From assembly GCF_003149085.1 (NCBI RefSeq), contig NZ_QGDT01000014.1, positions 59,087 to 123,086 on the forward strand: a DNA stretch of 64,000 nucleotides, written 5' to 3'. The notes beneath the pieces are model-generated. The model was not told the origin of the DNA, ran no database searches, and worked only from the letters and a program-made list of their open reading frames with translations. The position numbers were made by a program, and so were the translations under genes. This document shows positions 33,651 through 42,692 of the stretch, one piece after another (within the stretch, counting starts at the first letter, position 1; every line of letters starts with the position of its first letter). The DNA is from Dyadobacter jejuensis (GTDB taxonomy: Bacteria > Bacteroidota > Bacteroidia > Cytophagales > Spirosomataceae).

Positions 33651-34328
33651 ATGATGATGAAACTAAATTCAACCATAGGGCTGGTCACATTAGGTCTGCT
33701 ATGTAGCTTAGCGGCCATTTCGTGTGCCCAATCCGATCAGAAGAAAAATACTAAAAGTACCAACAAAGTGAAAAAGGCCGATAGGTCGGGAATGGAAGTG
33801 GCGATATTCGGAACCGGCTGTTTTTGGTGTACAGAAGCGGTTTTCGAGACGCTTGATGGTGTCCAAGAGGCGGAGTCGGGCTATGCCGGTGGAGCCATGG
33901 CTAACCCTACTTACGAAGAGGTATCAACGGGCCTTAGTGGCCATGCCGAGTGTACCCGCATCTACTATGACCCCAAGGTGATCTCCTATGCGGATATGTT
34001 GGAGGCCTTTTTCCGTAGCCATGATCCTACCTCCCTCAACCGCCAGGGCAATGATGTAGGCCCCCAGTATCGCTCGGTTATTTTTTACACGACCAGTGAG
34101 CAAAAGCGGTTAGCAGCTCAGGCTATTGAGGAGCTCAATGCCTCGGGAGCCTATCCCAAGCCTATTGTTACCCAGCTCCAGAAAGCTCCTACCTTTTATA
34201 TTGCTGAGGATTATCATCAGGATTATTTCGAAAAAAATCCGGATCAAGGTTACTGTGCCTTCGTAATCGCGCCAAAATTGGATAAATTCAGGAAGGTCTT
34301 CAAGGATAAATTAAAAGCTGATCAATAA
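33651..34328 (+). CDS. msrA: Peptide methionine sulfoxide reductase MsrA, lipoprotein form
   Basis: Repairs oxidised methionine (the S epimer). The catalytic motif GTGCFWC (Cys57) is intact. So are the substrate-site residues in YAGGAMANPTYEEV and the C-terminal DQGYC, which holds a resolving Cys. At 225 residues it is longer than cytoplasmic MsrA because of a lipoprotein signal (AAISC, Cys25) and a Lys-rich linker. It should therefore sit in the cell envelope, protecting exported proteins. No msrB fusion or neighbour is seen. Three ATG codons in a row make the exact start unclear by two codons. Confidence 0.94.
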   Translation: MMMKLNSTIGLVTLGLLCSLAAISCAQSDQKKNTKSTNKVKKADRSGMEVAIFGTGCFWCTEAVFETLDGVQEAESGYAGGAMANPTYEEVSTGLSGHAECTRIYYDPKVISYADMLEAFFRSHDPTSLNRQGNDVGPQYRSVIFYTTSEQKRLAAQAIEELNASGAYPKPIVTQLQKAPTFYIAEDYHQDYFEKNPDQGYCAFVIAPKLDKFRKVFKDKLKADQ

Positions 34329-34467
34329 ATTTTAGGTCAGTTATTCGTCTAAACTACCCATTGGTGGCCCATTTTTCCCCGTTCAATAATTGGCCCCATT
34401 ATCGTTTTGAATGGTTGAATTAATTGAGTTATTTTGTACCAGTTATTTAACAAAACGGTCTATTACT

Positions 34468-34980
34468 ATGAAAAATTTTTTATTGATGTTAATGGTCGCC
34501 ACCATTCTAGGCTTAACGTCTAATAAGGCATTGGCACAATTTGAAAAAGGAGATAAAATAGTGAATGTAGGAATTGGTGGAGGAGGATATGGGTTTTACG
34601 GTAGCGGATTTGCTGTTGGAGGATCTGTTGAATTTGGAATCCATGATTTCATTAGTGTAGGTGCACAAGCTGATATAAAGTTTTATAACTATGGTTATTT
34701 AAATTTTGGTTCTAAAAATTATGTAGCCCTGCCCATTGCCGCAAGGGGGTCCTATCATTATGGTAAGCATTTTTTACCTATGGATAATCTGGACCTATAT
34801 GCCGGACCTGCCTTGGGTCTTAACATCGATGGGAATGAATATTACAACGGTACCAATGTTGTAATAGGAGCGTTTGCAGGAGCAAGATATTACTTCAAAC
34901 CTACTATGGGAGCATTCTTAGAGTTGGCAGGTGGTTCAAATATGATTCCTGCCAAAGTTGGTCTATCCTTTAAGTTCTAA
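34468..34980 (+). CDS. Small outer-membrane beta-barrel protein
   Basis: A 170-residue protein from ATG 34468 (MKNFLLMLMVATILGLTSNKALAQ, signal peptide cut at 24). An upstream frame to 34411 adds residues ahead of the signal and was rejected. The mature part alternates polar and aromatic residues (VNVGIGGGGYGFYGSGFAVGG, then AGARYYFKPTMGAFLELAGG), like the eight-stranded OmpX/OmpW-like porins, and ends in VGLSFKF with a terminal Phe. The function is unknown. Confidence 0.8.
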   Translation: MKNFLLMLMVATILGLTSNKALAQFEKGDKIVNVGIGGGGYGFYGSGFAVGGSVEFGIHDFISVGAQADIKFYNYGYLNFGSKNYVALPIAARGSYHYGKHFLPMDNLDLYAGPALGLNIDGNEYYNGTNVVIGAFAGARYYFKPTMGAFLELAGGSNMIPAKVGLSFKF

Positions 34981-34998
34981 GCCGCACTTAGAATAGCA

Positions 34999-35040
34999 TA
35001 AAAATCGCGAGCCGGTCCTAGGACCGGCTCGCGATTTTTA
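34999..35040. terminator. Bidirectional intrinsic terminator
   Basis: A 42-base perfect palindrome (arms TAAAAATCGCGAGCCGGTCC and its complement around TA) lies between the small barrel gene and the minus-strand 35080 gene. Its A/T ends give a T tract on both strands, so it can end both convergent transcripts. Confidence 0.92.
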
Positions 35041-35079
35041 TAAGGAGTCGTTGTTAATGCGCTTTTCTGTGGAGCAGGC

Positions 35080-35868
35080 CTAAAACCGGGCTATCAACGC
35101 CAGGTTACCGGTATGTAGGTGCGGATTAAAGCTGGGGATCAGCCGTACTTGCAGGGGTACGTTGCGACGGGTCAGTTCTTTCTTAACACGGCCAGCCTTA
35201 TTGTTGTTTTTGGCGGCTTTTACGAAGCCTGTGATGCCAAAGATGGCACCAGTAGCCAACCCACCGATCATCATAAGGGCTCCTACTTGGGCCTGTTCGA
35301 CGTTGGAATTACTGTAATATCCGGATGTGTTGTCTTCGGCGTCGATCAGCAGGGCCGTTCCAACAGCGCTGGCCACAGTCCCTACCGAAATACCAATAAT
35401 TGCCTTCCTTAGGCCCTTCTTCGATTCCTTTTTATAGTACTTATAAAAGGTCTGCAGCCGATCGGTTGAGGACTCTATAACCTTCGCCTCAAACTCATTT
35501 TTGGGAGCCGGGGCTGGTTTTATGGGTTGCTCCACCGAGCTTGCTGTCCTTTGCTGCGAGCCCGGTTGCGTGCCCGGCTGCGTGCCCGGCTTATAATATT
35601 CCTGAATGAGTGCTGGCTGGTTGAGGACTTCGGTTTCCCCATTGCCATAGACGATAGAGCCTATTTCAGACTTCTGAATGGTAAACAAGGGGCCGTTTAA
35701 GTCACTACTTTTCTTGTACTTCACCGTACTGGCATCGATTTCAATGATCTTCACTTCTAGGGTGGATTGGTCCAGCAAGTGCAGGACGTCGAATTTACGG
35801 GTGGCTTGTCCGAAGGCTGTTCCTACAACAGTAAGTAGGAAAAAGAAGAGGCCTAAAAGTGTTTTCAT
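35080..35868 (-). CDS. Exported protein of unknown function with glycine-zipper segment
   Basis: A 262-residue protein with a signal peptide (LLTVVGTAFGQ). The first domain (about 22-85: LHLLDQSTLEVKIIEI... YKKSSDLNGPLFTIQKSEI) has a pattern common in secreted Bacteroidota proteins of unknown role. A Pro/Gly/Gln linker with three PGTQ/PGSQ repeats (about 95-105) and Pro-rich sequence follows. Two Gly/Ala-rich hydrophobic stretches (AIIGISVGTVASAVGTALL and GALMMIGGLATGAIFGITG) then look like membrane-inserting glycine zippers. No enzyme motif is seen. Confidence 0.7.
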   Translation of the reverse strand: MKTLLGLFFFLLTVVGTAFGQATRKFDVLHLLDQSTLEVKIIEIDASTVKYKKSSDLNGPLFTIQKSEIGSIVYGNGETEVLNQPALIQEYYKPGTQPGTQPGSQQRTASSVEQPIKPAPAPKNEFEAKVIESSTDRLQTFYKYYKKESKKGLRKAIIGISVGTVASAVGTALLIDAEDNTSGYYSNSNVEQAQVGALMMIGGLATGAIFGITGFVKAAKNNNKAGRVKKELTRRNVPLQVRLIPSFNPHLHTGNLALIARF

Positions 35869-35893
35869 TTGAATTTAAATAAATGGATGGTAA

Positions 35894-36616
35894 CTAAATT
35901 CCAAATTTATTCAATTGTTTGACAAGTACTTCAAAATCTTTAGGGTACGGCGCTTCTACCCGGATAGGCTCTCCATTCATCAGGGCAAAACTCAAGGCAT
36001 GGGCGTGTAGGGCCACCCGCTGAATAAGGGGTTGCTCCTCGGTATCTTTTTTGAGGTTAAACTTTTTTTTGAGGGAAGATAAATAGATGGGTTCTCCCCC
36101 ATACTGCGGGTCGCACACGATGGGAGCCTTGAGGCAGGACAGGTGGATGCGTATTTGGTGCATTCTACCGGTTATCGGAATACACTCTATCAGCGAATAC
36201 CCTCGGTATACCTTAAGGGTATTAAAGATCGTCTCAGCCACCTTTCCTTCCAGCTTATCTATTTTTACTACCGTGCCATTTTTGAGGGGTAGTATGGGTA
36301 AATACACCGATATACTGTCCAAATCGTGGATACCACCTACTACGGCATGGTAGCGTTTGGTTACCTGGCGGTGTTCGAACTGCATGGCAAGGTGCCTATA
36401 AGCGGCCGGATTTTTGGCAAAAGCCAGTACTCCAGAGGTCTCTTTGTCGAGGCGGTGGGCCGCTTGTAGTTCGGAATTGTATTCCTTGGCCAGGCGAAGC
36501 AGGCTACCTCCCCTGTCGGCGGTTCGCTCGTCGAGGGTGGCCAAGTGGGGGGGCTTATTGACGAGCAAAAAATCCTCGTTCTCAAATAATATAAGGTCTT
36601 CGAATTTTATTTTCAT
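35894..36616 (-). CDS. RluA-family RNA pseudouridine synthase
   Basis: Isomerises uridine in rRNA or tRNA. The catalytic motif HRLDKETSG (Asp57) and the supporting GRMHQIRIHLS and CDPQYGG motifs are all present. I chose ATG 36616 (MKIKFEDLILFENEDFLLVNK), giving 240 residues; six more residues are possible upstream. There is no S4 domain at the N-terminus, as in RluC/TruC-like short forms. The target position cannot be told. Confidence 0.93.
   Translation of the reverse strand: MKIKFEDLILFENEDFLLVNKPPHLATLDERTADRGGSLLRLAKEYNSELQAAHRLDKETSGVLAFAKNPAAYRHLAMQFEHRQVTKRYHAVVGGIHDLDSISVYLPILPLKNGTVVKIDKLEGKVAETIFNTLKVYRGYSLIECIPITGRMHQIRIHLSCLKAPIVCDPQYGGEPIYLSSLKKKFNLKKDTEEQPLIQRVALHAHALSFALMNGEPIRVEAPYPKDFEVLVKQLNKFGI
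35902..35934 (-). promoter_or_regulatory. Possible promoter of the 35080 gene
   Basis: On the minus strand TAAATTTG (35909-35902) matches the -7 element. A TTG lies 22 bases upstream, inside the end of the pseudouridine synthase gene. It would start transcripts close to the downstream ATG at 35868. Confidence 0.45.
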
Positions 36617-36803
36617 TATTCTGAATTGATACAAAAAGTCCGAAAAAATTACCGGATAAGGGGCAATTGATTCGGAGGCTTCCTTGTGTTTTTTCGTTAT
36701 GGTAAAAACGTTTCCGTGTACAAAGATAATCCCAGCTAAGGTTTCTTTTAGCTTTTTACAAGGGTTTAAATTTTGGAAGCGTGCCAGTCACCACCCCTAA
36801 GGG

Positions 36804-37514
36804 TTATATGAGGTGTCCTACCTTGGTAGGATTGGGGTTAACGGTATCGCTCTCGACCAGGCCGTCGCGGAGGCGTACGATACGGTGGGCGTAATGGGCG
36901 ATATCCTCTTCGTGGGTCACCATTACAATGGTATTTCCCTTGCTGTAAAGCTGGTCAAAAAGGTCCATAATTTCGTAGGAGGTCTTGGTGTCCAGGTTAC
37001 CGGTGGGCTCATCGGCGAGCAAGATACTCGGGTCGTTCACGAGAGCCCGGGCTATGGCTACCCTTTGGCGTTGCCCCCCTGAAAGTTCGTTGGGGCGGTG
37101 GCCAGCTCTGTTCTCTAGGCCTACGTTTTTTAGGGAGATCATCGCCTTCTCGGTACGATCGGCCTTGCTGAGGCCGGCATAGATTAGCGGTAGGGCTACA
37201 TTGTCCAACGACGACATTCGGGGTAAGAGGTTGAATGTCTGGAATACGAAGCCGATTTCTTTGTTGCGAATTTCGGCGAGCTCTCCTTCTGTCATGTCGC
37301 TTACATCCTTGTTATTCAATATATAACGCCCACTCGAAGGCGTATCCAGGCAACCAATGATGTTCATCAGGGTCGATTTTCCCGAACCAGAAGGACCCAT
37401 AAAGGCCATGTACTCCCCTTTGTTAACGTTGATCGTTACCGACTTGAGGGCTTGAATGACTTCGCTGCCCATTACATAACGCTTGGCTATTTCAGTAGTT
37501 TCTATAATTTTCAT
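36804..37514 (-). CDS. ABC transporter ATP-binding protein (MacB/LolD type)
   Basis: A 236-residue ATPase. It shows Walker A GPSGSGKST (40-48), the Q-loop FVFQTFNLLP, the signature LSGGQRQRVAIARAL, Walker B ILLADEPTGNLD and the H-loop MVTHEEDIA. Sequence and length fit the MacB/LolD/FtsE group, which serves FtsX-like permeases in lipoprotein release, macrolide or peptide efflux. No permease gene is adjacent in this window, so the partner must be elsewhere. Confidence 0.92.
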   Translation of the reverse strand: MKIIETTEIAKRYVMGSEVIQALKSVTINVNKGEYMAFMGPSGSGKSTLMNIIGCLDTPSSGRYILNNKDVSDMTEGELAEIRNKEIGFVFQTFNLLPRMSSLDNVALPLIYAGLSKADRTEKAMISLKNVGLENRAGHRPNELSGGQRQRVAIARALVNDPSILLADEPTGNLDTKTSYEIMDLFDQLYSKGNTIVMVTHEEDIAHYAHRIVRLRDGLVESDTVNPNPTKVGHLI

Positions 37515-37569
37515 AGGGATATCTCTTGGTATGTTCTATAGGGGATTGCTGGTGGTGAACCCGATTTTT

Positions 37570-38016
37570 TTATGTGGCCAAAATGGTACTATAATAGCTT
37601 TGGGTATAGAGCCCCGCCAGTACTACGGCAGCAGGCAGATAGTCTATCTCTATATGCCCTTCCGACTTCCAAACGTTTAAGTTAAAGCGAGCCGACTCCG
37701 TATCGTTGCCTACCGACCAGCTATTTTTCTTCCAATTATCAAATTTCCATAGGTATTCTTGTTGTTCGTATTCGATAACTGCGGAGCCCTTAAGGGCTTG
37801 ATAGTGGATCTGGCCTAGGGTTCTTTGATTTTCTATATCCCGTATCAGGGTGTCGGTTTTCCAAAGTCCCTTGGGCTTAAAACGTAGGAGCGCACCGTTA
37901 AACTCTCCATAGGCTTCATTGGACCAAACCTTCTTTTTAAGTAAACCCACGATCAGTTTTCCCCTAAAAAGGCGATATTCTTGTTTCCATAAATTGGTCT
38001 TCCAGGTTACCTCCAT
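37570..38016 (-). CDS. Protein of unknown function (beta-rich, 148 residues)
   Basis: No signal peptide. It is rich in Trp and in short beta-strand-like segments (YRLFRGKLIVGLL, YGEFNGALLRFKPKG, SAVIEYEQQEYLWKFDNW), ending in a hydrophobic helix (AAVVLAGLYTQSYYS). That layout, strands wrapping one buried C-terminal helix, recalls LURP-one/Tubby-like folds, but this is only a shape guess. It stands between the ABC ATPase and the TPR membrane protein on the same strand and ends 55 bases before the ATPase start. Confidence 0.6.
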   Translation of the reverse strand: MEVTWKTNLWKQEYRLFRGKLIVGLLKKKVWSNEAYGEFNGALLRFKPKGLWKTDTLIRDIENQRTLGQIHYQALKGSAVIEYEQQEYLWKFDNWKKNSWSVGNDTESARFNLNVWKSEGHIEIDYLPAAVVLAGLYTQSYYSTILAT

Positions 38017-38052
38017 AGGGTTCTTATATCTTTCAAAGGCTAAAATACGGAT

Positions 38053-40719
38053 TTAATAAAATTCGGCTCTTTGTTTTTCGATAAGAGCACGCTGGGCCTG
38101 ATAGCGTACGGCAAACGGCTGATATACGGTGGGTTCTGCAAACTGCCTTACTTTGGCTTCTGCCTCTTCTGCCTGGGCTAACAAGCCATGGTCGAGGCTT
38201 AAAAATGCATATTGCGCCCAAATTTTTGGGGCATACGTATTGAACTTCAAAGCGTCTATCACGATTTGGTAGGCCTTTTTCGTTTGCTTCTGCTGTCGGA
38301 ACCAGCTGGCTGCCTGAGCTACTACCTCCTCTTCGAAAGGGTTGGATTGTAGCGCCCGATCGAAATGATGCGCCGATGGTTGCTTAATGGCTACCTTCAG
38401 CAGGGAGTCGGTACGGCTCTGGATCCTGATATTCCCCTCCACCAAAGCCTCTTTGAGCGGTGTAAGCGCGGCCTGAGGCTGCTTTTGTTGGAGTTCGTCT
38501 AGGAGTATGCCTGCCACCACCGGGTTTCCTAGCAATCCCTGACCAATGGCAACCCCTAGGGCGCCCTCTGGGCCTTCTATCACCGATAGTTCCTCTATAG
38601 CTTGTTCATAGAGGCCCAGTTGAAGCAACCAGTGGCCATATACCTTTTTATAAAGTGGCGTGGCTTCGCCGTCCTCCTCCGACCACGAGCGGAGGGTCTC
38701 TAAGGCCCGAAGCTTTTGGCCCGAATAAAAGTCAGGATACAGGGCCGCAAAATGCAGATCTTGGGCTAGGAGCGGGTTTAAAAGGCCTAGCTTGGGGTAG
38801 GTATGTAGGGGCATGGTGTCGTACTTGGCTTGGTTTTGGGCGTAGTTGACCAAATAGGCGAAGCCTTCGGCACTGAGCAGAGAGTCGGCGGGGATGGCCG
38901 AGGGCAGGAAGCTTTGCCGCTCGAAGCGCTGGCGGAGATTCTGTAAGGCGAGCCAGTTGGCCTGATACGCCAGGGAGGCATAGGACGGTCCGCTCGACTT
39001 CAACGAATCCAGCAGGTTGGCTTCTCCATTTTTACCCAATATATATAGTAAGTTGGAGGCTGGAATTTCAGGTTTTGAGGTTTTTGATTGAGCTTTTTCT
39101 AAAAAATAATAAGCTGAGTCGGCCACGTTGGTTTTGGCATAGAGCATGCCGAGGTTATTGAGTATCTCCCCATTTTCTGGAAATACGGCTACCCCTTCTT
39201 GGAGGCTATAAAGGGCGTCGAAAAATAAATTTTCGGAGATCAATACCGTCGAAAGACCTACATAAGCTTGTGGGGAGGGTTTTTTCAGTAACGCTTGCCG
39301 GAAGTAATAGGCGGCGGCATTCTTGTCGCCCTGCTTAAGGGCCAAAGATGCTAAGCCATAGTTGGATTTGTGGTTTTGAAATTCCTCCTGTAAGGCCAGT
39401 TGGTAGTATTGTTCGGCGAGGGTATACTCTTGGTTATAGCTATATAGGTCGCCGAGGCCATTGAAATAGCCGGCAATAGACTGGTGAAAGGGAAGGAGGC
39501 GCTGCATTGAAAATAAGATGACCACCCCTACGAAGCCGAAGAGGCGCGTTTGGGTTAATCCAAAGCGCATGGGTTTATACAGTACTTTGTATACTGCCAA
39601 TCCCTGACGAAACAGGGCATGGAAATTCAATAAAATATACAACAGAAAGACCAGGCTCATAGCCAAAGGACCCTGCACCGACAGGTCCTCGAGGGCCTCC
39701 AAGACCGGGTCGTTGGCCATCCCAAACAGGAGCCCTACAAATGAGAAGGCTATGAGCAAAAGGCCCATATAAAGCCAAAATCCTAAGGGCCTAAACGCCA
39801 ACACCCCTTGGGTAGCTTGGGCACGGCGGTTGAAGCCCCATATCCCCGTAATAGCGGCCAATATGAGGAGGTACCCGGGGTGTATCAGGGTAAGATTCCA
39901 GTCTATTTGTTTGGTGTTTTTCAGGTAAAAGAGCAGTAGATAAGCCAAATAAAGTAGGGAGATAACCAGGAAGTTGGGGAGGCCTTTTCTGCCATTGCTG
40001 CCTCCAGCCGTGCTCACCCACACCATGGCGGCCATAAGTTCCGTAGAGATCATGACCATAAATACCATGCTGAGCAGAAGCCATAAGGGCATGGAATAGC
40101 TGACGAAGGTAAAGGCTACTGAGGGCAGTGGGCTGGTGAAGGCTACCAGGAGAGCTAAGGTGAAGGATATCAGGAGCATGGCTCCTATGCGCAGGGCAAT
40201 ACCGACGTCGGGACGGAAGGCGTGGAAATAATAGCTGATGCCGGTATAAAGCATTAGGGTAAGCAGGAATAGGGCTCTGCTCCCAGTGCCAAAAGCATAG
40301 AGCATCTCGAGTCGGACGCCCGCCAACAAGGCTATAAAGGCGAGCATGGCGGCCAAATACCAAAACCTTGGTAAGGTAGTAATGGCCCCCAAGAGGAAGG
40401 ATAGTCCTGAGAGGGCCAAAACGATAAAAATATAGATGGCTGATTGGTCAGGCTCCATGACGGATGCAACAAACTGCTCGGCAATCAGCTGGGTGGGGAC
40501 CGACACCCCATATTGCCAACTTTCCAGACGTAGCAGATCCAGTACGGCCGATGTTTCGCTCAGCTCACTCAATACATTCCATTGGATGCTGTTGCTCAAG
40601 GGGTCTAGGCTTTTCCATGCCAGAAATACCAGGGCCAGGCCAGCCAAAATAAAGATGGTAACGGTGAGTCGGCGTTCGGATGCCGACCAAAATTTCCAAA
40701 AGAAAAGGTCTTTCATCAT
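38053..40719 (-). CDS. Polytopic membrane protein with C-terminal TPR repeats
   Basis: An 888-residue protein. The first 410 residues hold about ten to twelve hydrophobic helices. From about residue 420 several TPR-like units follow (e.g. GDLYSYNQEYTLAEQYYQLAL, read as two helices, then GDKNAAAYYFRQALLKKPS and NNLGMLYAKTNVADSAYYF), and helical repeats run to the C-terminus. The architecture suggests a membrane-anchored scaffold with its repeats on one side. No catalytic motif is recognised. Genes of this shape are common in Cytophagales without known role. Confidence 0.75.
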   Translation of the reverse strand: MMKDLFFWKFWSASERRLTVTIFILAGLALVFLAWKSLDPLSNSIQWNVLSELSETSAVLDLLRLESWQYGVSVPTQLIAEQFVASVMEPDQSAIYIFIVLALSGLSFLLGAITTLPRFWYLAAMLAFIALLAGVRLEMLYAFGTGSRALFLLTLMLYTGISYYFHAFRPDVGIALRIGAMLLISFTLALLVAFTSPLPSVAFTFVSYSMPLWLLLSMVFMVMISTELMAAMVWVSTAGGSNGRKGLPNFLVISLLYLAYLLLFYLKNTKQIDWNLTLIHPGYLLILAAITGIWGFNRRAQATQGVLAFRPLGFWLYMGLLLIAFSFVGLLFGMANDPVLEALEDLSVQGPLAMSLVFLLYILLNFHALFRQGLAVYKVLYKPMRFGLTQTRLFGFVGVVILFSMQRLLPFHQSIAGYFNGLGDLYSYNQEYTLAEQYYQLALQEEFQNHKSNYGLASLALKQGDKNAAAYYFRQALLKKPSPQAYVGLSTVLISENLFFDALYSLQEGVAVFPENGEILNNLGMLYAKTNVADSAYYFLEKAQSKTSKPEIPASNLLYILGKNGEANLLDSLKSSGPSYASLAYQANWLALQNLRQRFERQSFLPSAIPADSLLSAEGFAYLVNYAQNQAKYDTMPLHTYPKLGLLNPLLAQDLHFAALYPDFYSGQKLRALETLRSWSEEDGEATPLYKKVYGHWLLQLGLYEQAIEELSVIEGPEGALGVAIGQGLLGNPVVAGILLDELQQKQPQAALTPLKEALVEGNIRIQSRTDSLLKVAIKQPSAHHFDRALQSNPFEEEVVAQAASWFRQQKQTKKAYQIVIDALKFNTYAPKIWAQYAFLSLDHGLLAQAEEAEAKVRQFAEPTVYQPFAVRYQAQRALIEKQRAEFY

Positions 40720-40762
40720 TGTCTGTTAGATATTGCCTATGCTAAACGGACCAGCAGGCCGA

Positions 40763-40770
40763 CAAATATA
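40763..40770 (-). promoter_or_regulatory. -7 element of the TPR-gene promoter
   Basis: On the minus strand TATATTTG matches TAnnTTTG 44 bases upstream of the TPR start. A -33 TTG is not seen. Confidence 0.5.
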
Positions 40771-41013
40771 CAATTCTGAAAAGTTTCTGTAGAATTATCT
40801 ACATTTTACCCTCCCGATTCGAATTTCGGGTCTGCAGCCCGCCTAGTTTAGGGGGCAGAGGGGTAGCAGAAGCCCCGTTTATAACCGATAAGGCATGAAG
40901 AGTAAAATACAGAGGAATGAAGAATTTGGTAAAAAAAATTGGGTTAGGTAAAAGAAATAGAGCGAAAACGGCGGTTTTTCTCGAAAATATCCAATATTTC
41001 GTGGTCGACACTA

Positions 41014-41044
41014 TTGGTACTGAACAAATTATCTCCTACTTTTG
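41014..41044 (+). promoter_or_regulatory. Promoter of atpD-atpC
   Basis: TTG at 41014-41016 and TACTTTTG at 41037-41044 with a 20-base gap match the Bacteroidota -33/-7 pattern exactly. Transcription should begin near 41051, about 36 bases before the atpD ATG. Confidence 0.78.
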
Positions 41045-41086
41045 CGGTCTGAAAATAACCTCATTGAAAATATTCATAAATATATA

Positions 41087-42604
41087 ATGGCAAACGCGAC
41101 AAACAAAGGAAAGATTACGCAGGTAATTGGCCCAGTTGTAGACGTATCATTCGAAGAGGCAGGTAGTATACCCGCAATCTTAGATGCGTTGGAGGTCATC
41201 AAGACTAATGGACAACGTGTAGTCCTTGAGTGTCAACAGCACTTGGGTGAAGACAGGGTTCGTACCATTGCGATGGATAGTACCGAAGGGATGCAACGTG
41301 GTATGACAGTTACCCCATTGGGTTCTCCTATCAAAATGCCTACTGGCGAAGCCATCAAAGGCCGTTTGTTCAATGTGATCGGTGAGGCTATTGACGGTCT
41401 TACTCCCATTGACTCGACCAATAATGGGTTGTCTATTCACCGTGCCGCTCCCAAGTTCGAGGATTTGGCAACGGGTACTGAGGTACTCTTTACGGGTATC
41501 AAGGTAATCGACCTTTTGGCACCTTACGTGAAGGGTGGTAAAATTGGTTTGTTCGGTGGTGCCGGTGTAGGTAAAACCGTATTGATCCAGGAGTTGATCA
41601 ACAACATTGCCAAGGCTTATGCGGGTCTTTCTGTATTTGCCGGTGTGGGTGAGCGTACTCGTGAAGGGAATGACCTGATGCGTGAGATGATTGAAGCGGG
41701 TATCATCAAGTATGGTGACGCATTCAAGCATAGCATGGAAGAAGGTGGTTGGGACATCTCTAAGGTAGACTACGAAAGCCTTAAAGACTCACAAGCGACC
41801 TTTGTGTTCGGACAGATGAACGAGCCTCCTGGGGCCCGTGCTCGTGTAGCCCTTTCAGGACTTACCGTAGCCGAATATTTCCGTGATGGAGATGGCGAAG
41901 GACAAGGACGTGATATTCTTTTCTTTATTGATAATATTTTCCGTTTTACTCAGGCAGGTTCTGAGGTATCCGCCCTTTTGGGTCGTATGCCTTCGGCCGT
42001 AGGTTACCAGCCCACTTTGGCCACTGAAATGGGCCAGATGCAGGAGCGTATTACTTCTACTAAGCGTGGATCTATTACCTCTGTTCAGGCTGTATATGTA
42101 CCCGCGGATGACTTGACGGATCCAGCACCAGCAACGACCTTTACTCACTTAGATGCTACCACGGTATTGAGCCGGAAGGTATCTGAAAAAGGAATCTATC
42201 CTGCTGTGGATCCATTGGATTCGGCTTCTCGTATCTTGAATGCCGAGACGCTAGGTGCCGAACACTACGACTGTGCTCAGCGCGTAAAAGGGATTTTGCA
42301 ACGTTACAAGGAATTGCAGGATATCATCGCTATCTTGGGTATGGAAGAACTTTCCGACGAAGATAAATTGGTGGTATCCAGAGCACGTCGTGTTGAGCGT
42401 TTCTTGTCGCAACCCTTCTTTGTTGCCGAGCAGTTTACAGGTCTTAAAGGTACTTTGGTAGATATCAACGATACCATCAAAGGATTTAACCTGATCATGG
42501 ATGGTAAATATGACCACCTCCCTGAAATGGCTTTCAACTTGGTAGGTACCATCGACGATGCCCAAGCCAAAGGAGAGAAAATGCTTGCAGAAGCGACAAA
42601 ATAA
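41087..42604 (+). CDS. atpD: F1 ATP synthase beta subunit
   Basis: The catalytic subunit of F1Fo ATP synthase, 505 residues from ATG 41087 (MANATNKGKITQVIGPVVDV). A 15-residue upstream extension lies within the promoter region and was rejected. Walker A GGAGVGKT is near residue 156. GERTREGNDL, Walker B ILFFIDNIFRF and the ALLGRMPSAVGYQPTLA segment are intact. It forms a two-gene unit with atpC; the other subunits (a, b, c, alpha, gamma, delta) are not here, a split often seen in Bacteroidota. Confidence 0.98.
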   Translation: MANATNKGKITQVIGPVVDVSFEEAGSIPAILDALEVIKTNGQRVVLECQQHLGEDRVRTIAMDSTEGMQRGMTVTPLGSPIKMPTGEAIKGRLFNVIGEAIDGLTPIDSTNNGLSIHRAAPKFEDLATGTEVLFTGIKVIDLLAPYVKGGKIGLFGGAGVGKTVLIQELINNIAKAYAGLSVFAGVGERTREGNDLMREMIEAGIIKYGDAFKHSMEEGGWDISKVDYESLKDSQATFVFGQMNEPPGARARVALSGLTVAEYFRDGDGEGQGRDILFFIDNIFRFTQAGSEVSALLGRMPSAVGYQPTLATEMGQMQERITSTKRGSITSVQAVYVPADDLTDPAPATTFTHLDATTVLSRKVSEKGIYPAVDPLDSASRILNAETLGAEHYDCAQRVKGILQRYKELQDIIAILGMEELSDEDKLVVSRARRVERFLSQPFFVAEQFTGLKGTLVDINDTIKGFNLIMDGKYDHLPEMAFNLVGTIDDAQAKGEKMLAEATK

Positions 42605-42692
42605 TCATGTATAAACAACGGTGCTCAGGGAGCGTCTGGCCTCGTGCTGGCACACCCTTCCTGGTTAGGCCGTTAAACATACCGCAGAAGAT

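Larger units (their letters stand above)
40720..41086. other. Intergenic region between the TPR gene and atpD
   Basis: 367 bases hold two divergent promoters: a -7 element for the TPR gene at 40763 and a good atpD promoter at 41014. A short frame on the minus strand at 40799-41011 has no protein-like features. Nothing else was seen. Confidence 0.6.

Noticed and set aside
39791..40363. 190-residue minus-strand frame
   Set aside because: It is an out-of-frame shadow inside the TPR membrane-protein gene, rich in Arg, His and Pro without structure.
40799..41011. 70-residue minus-strand frame in the atpD upstream region
   Set aside because: It overlaps the region before the atpD promoter, has no start signals and no recognisable features. 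It is probably chance.
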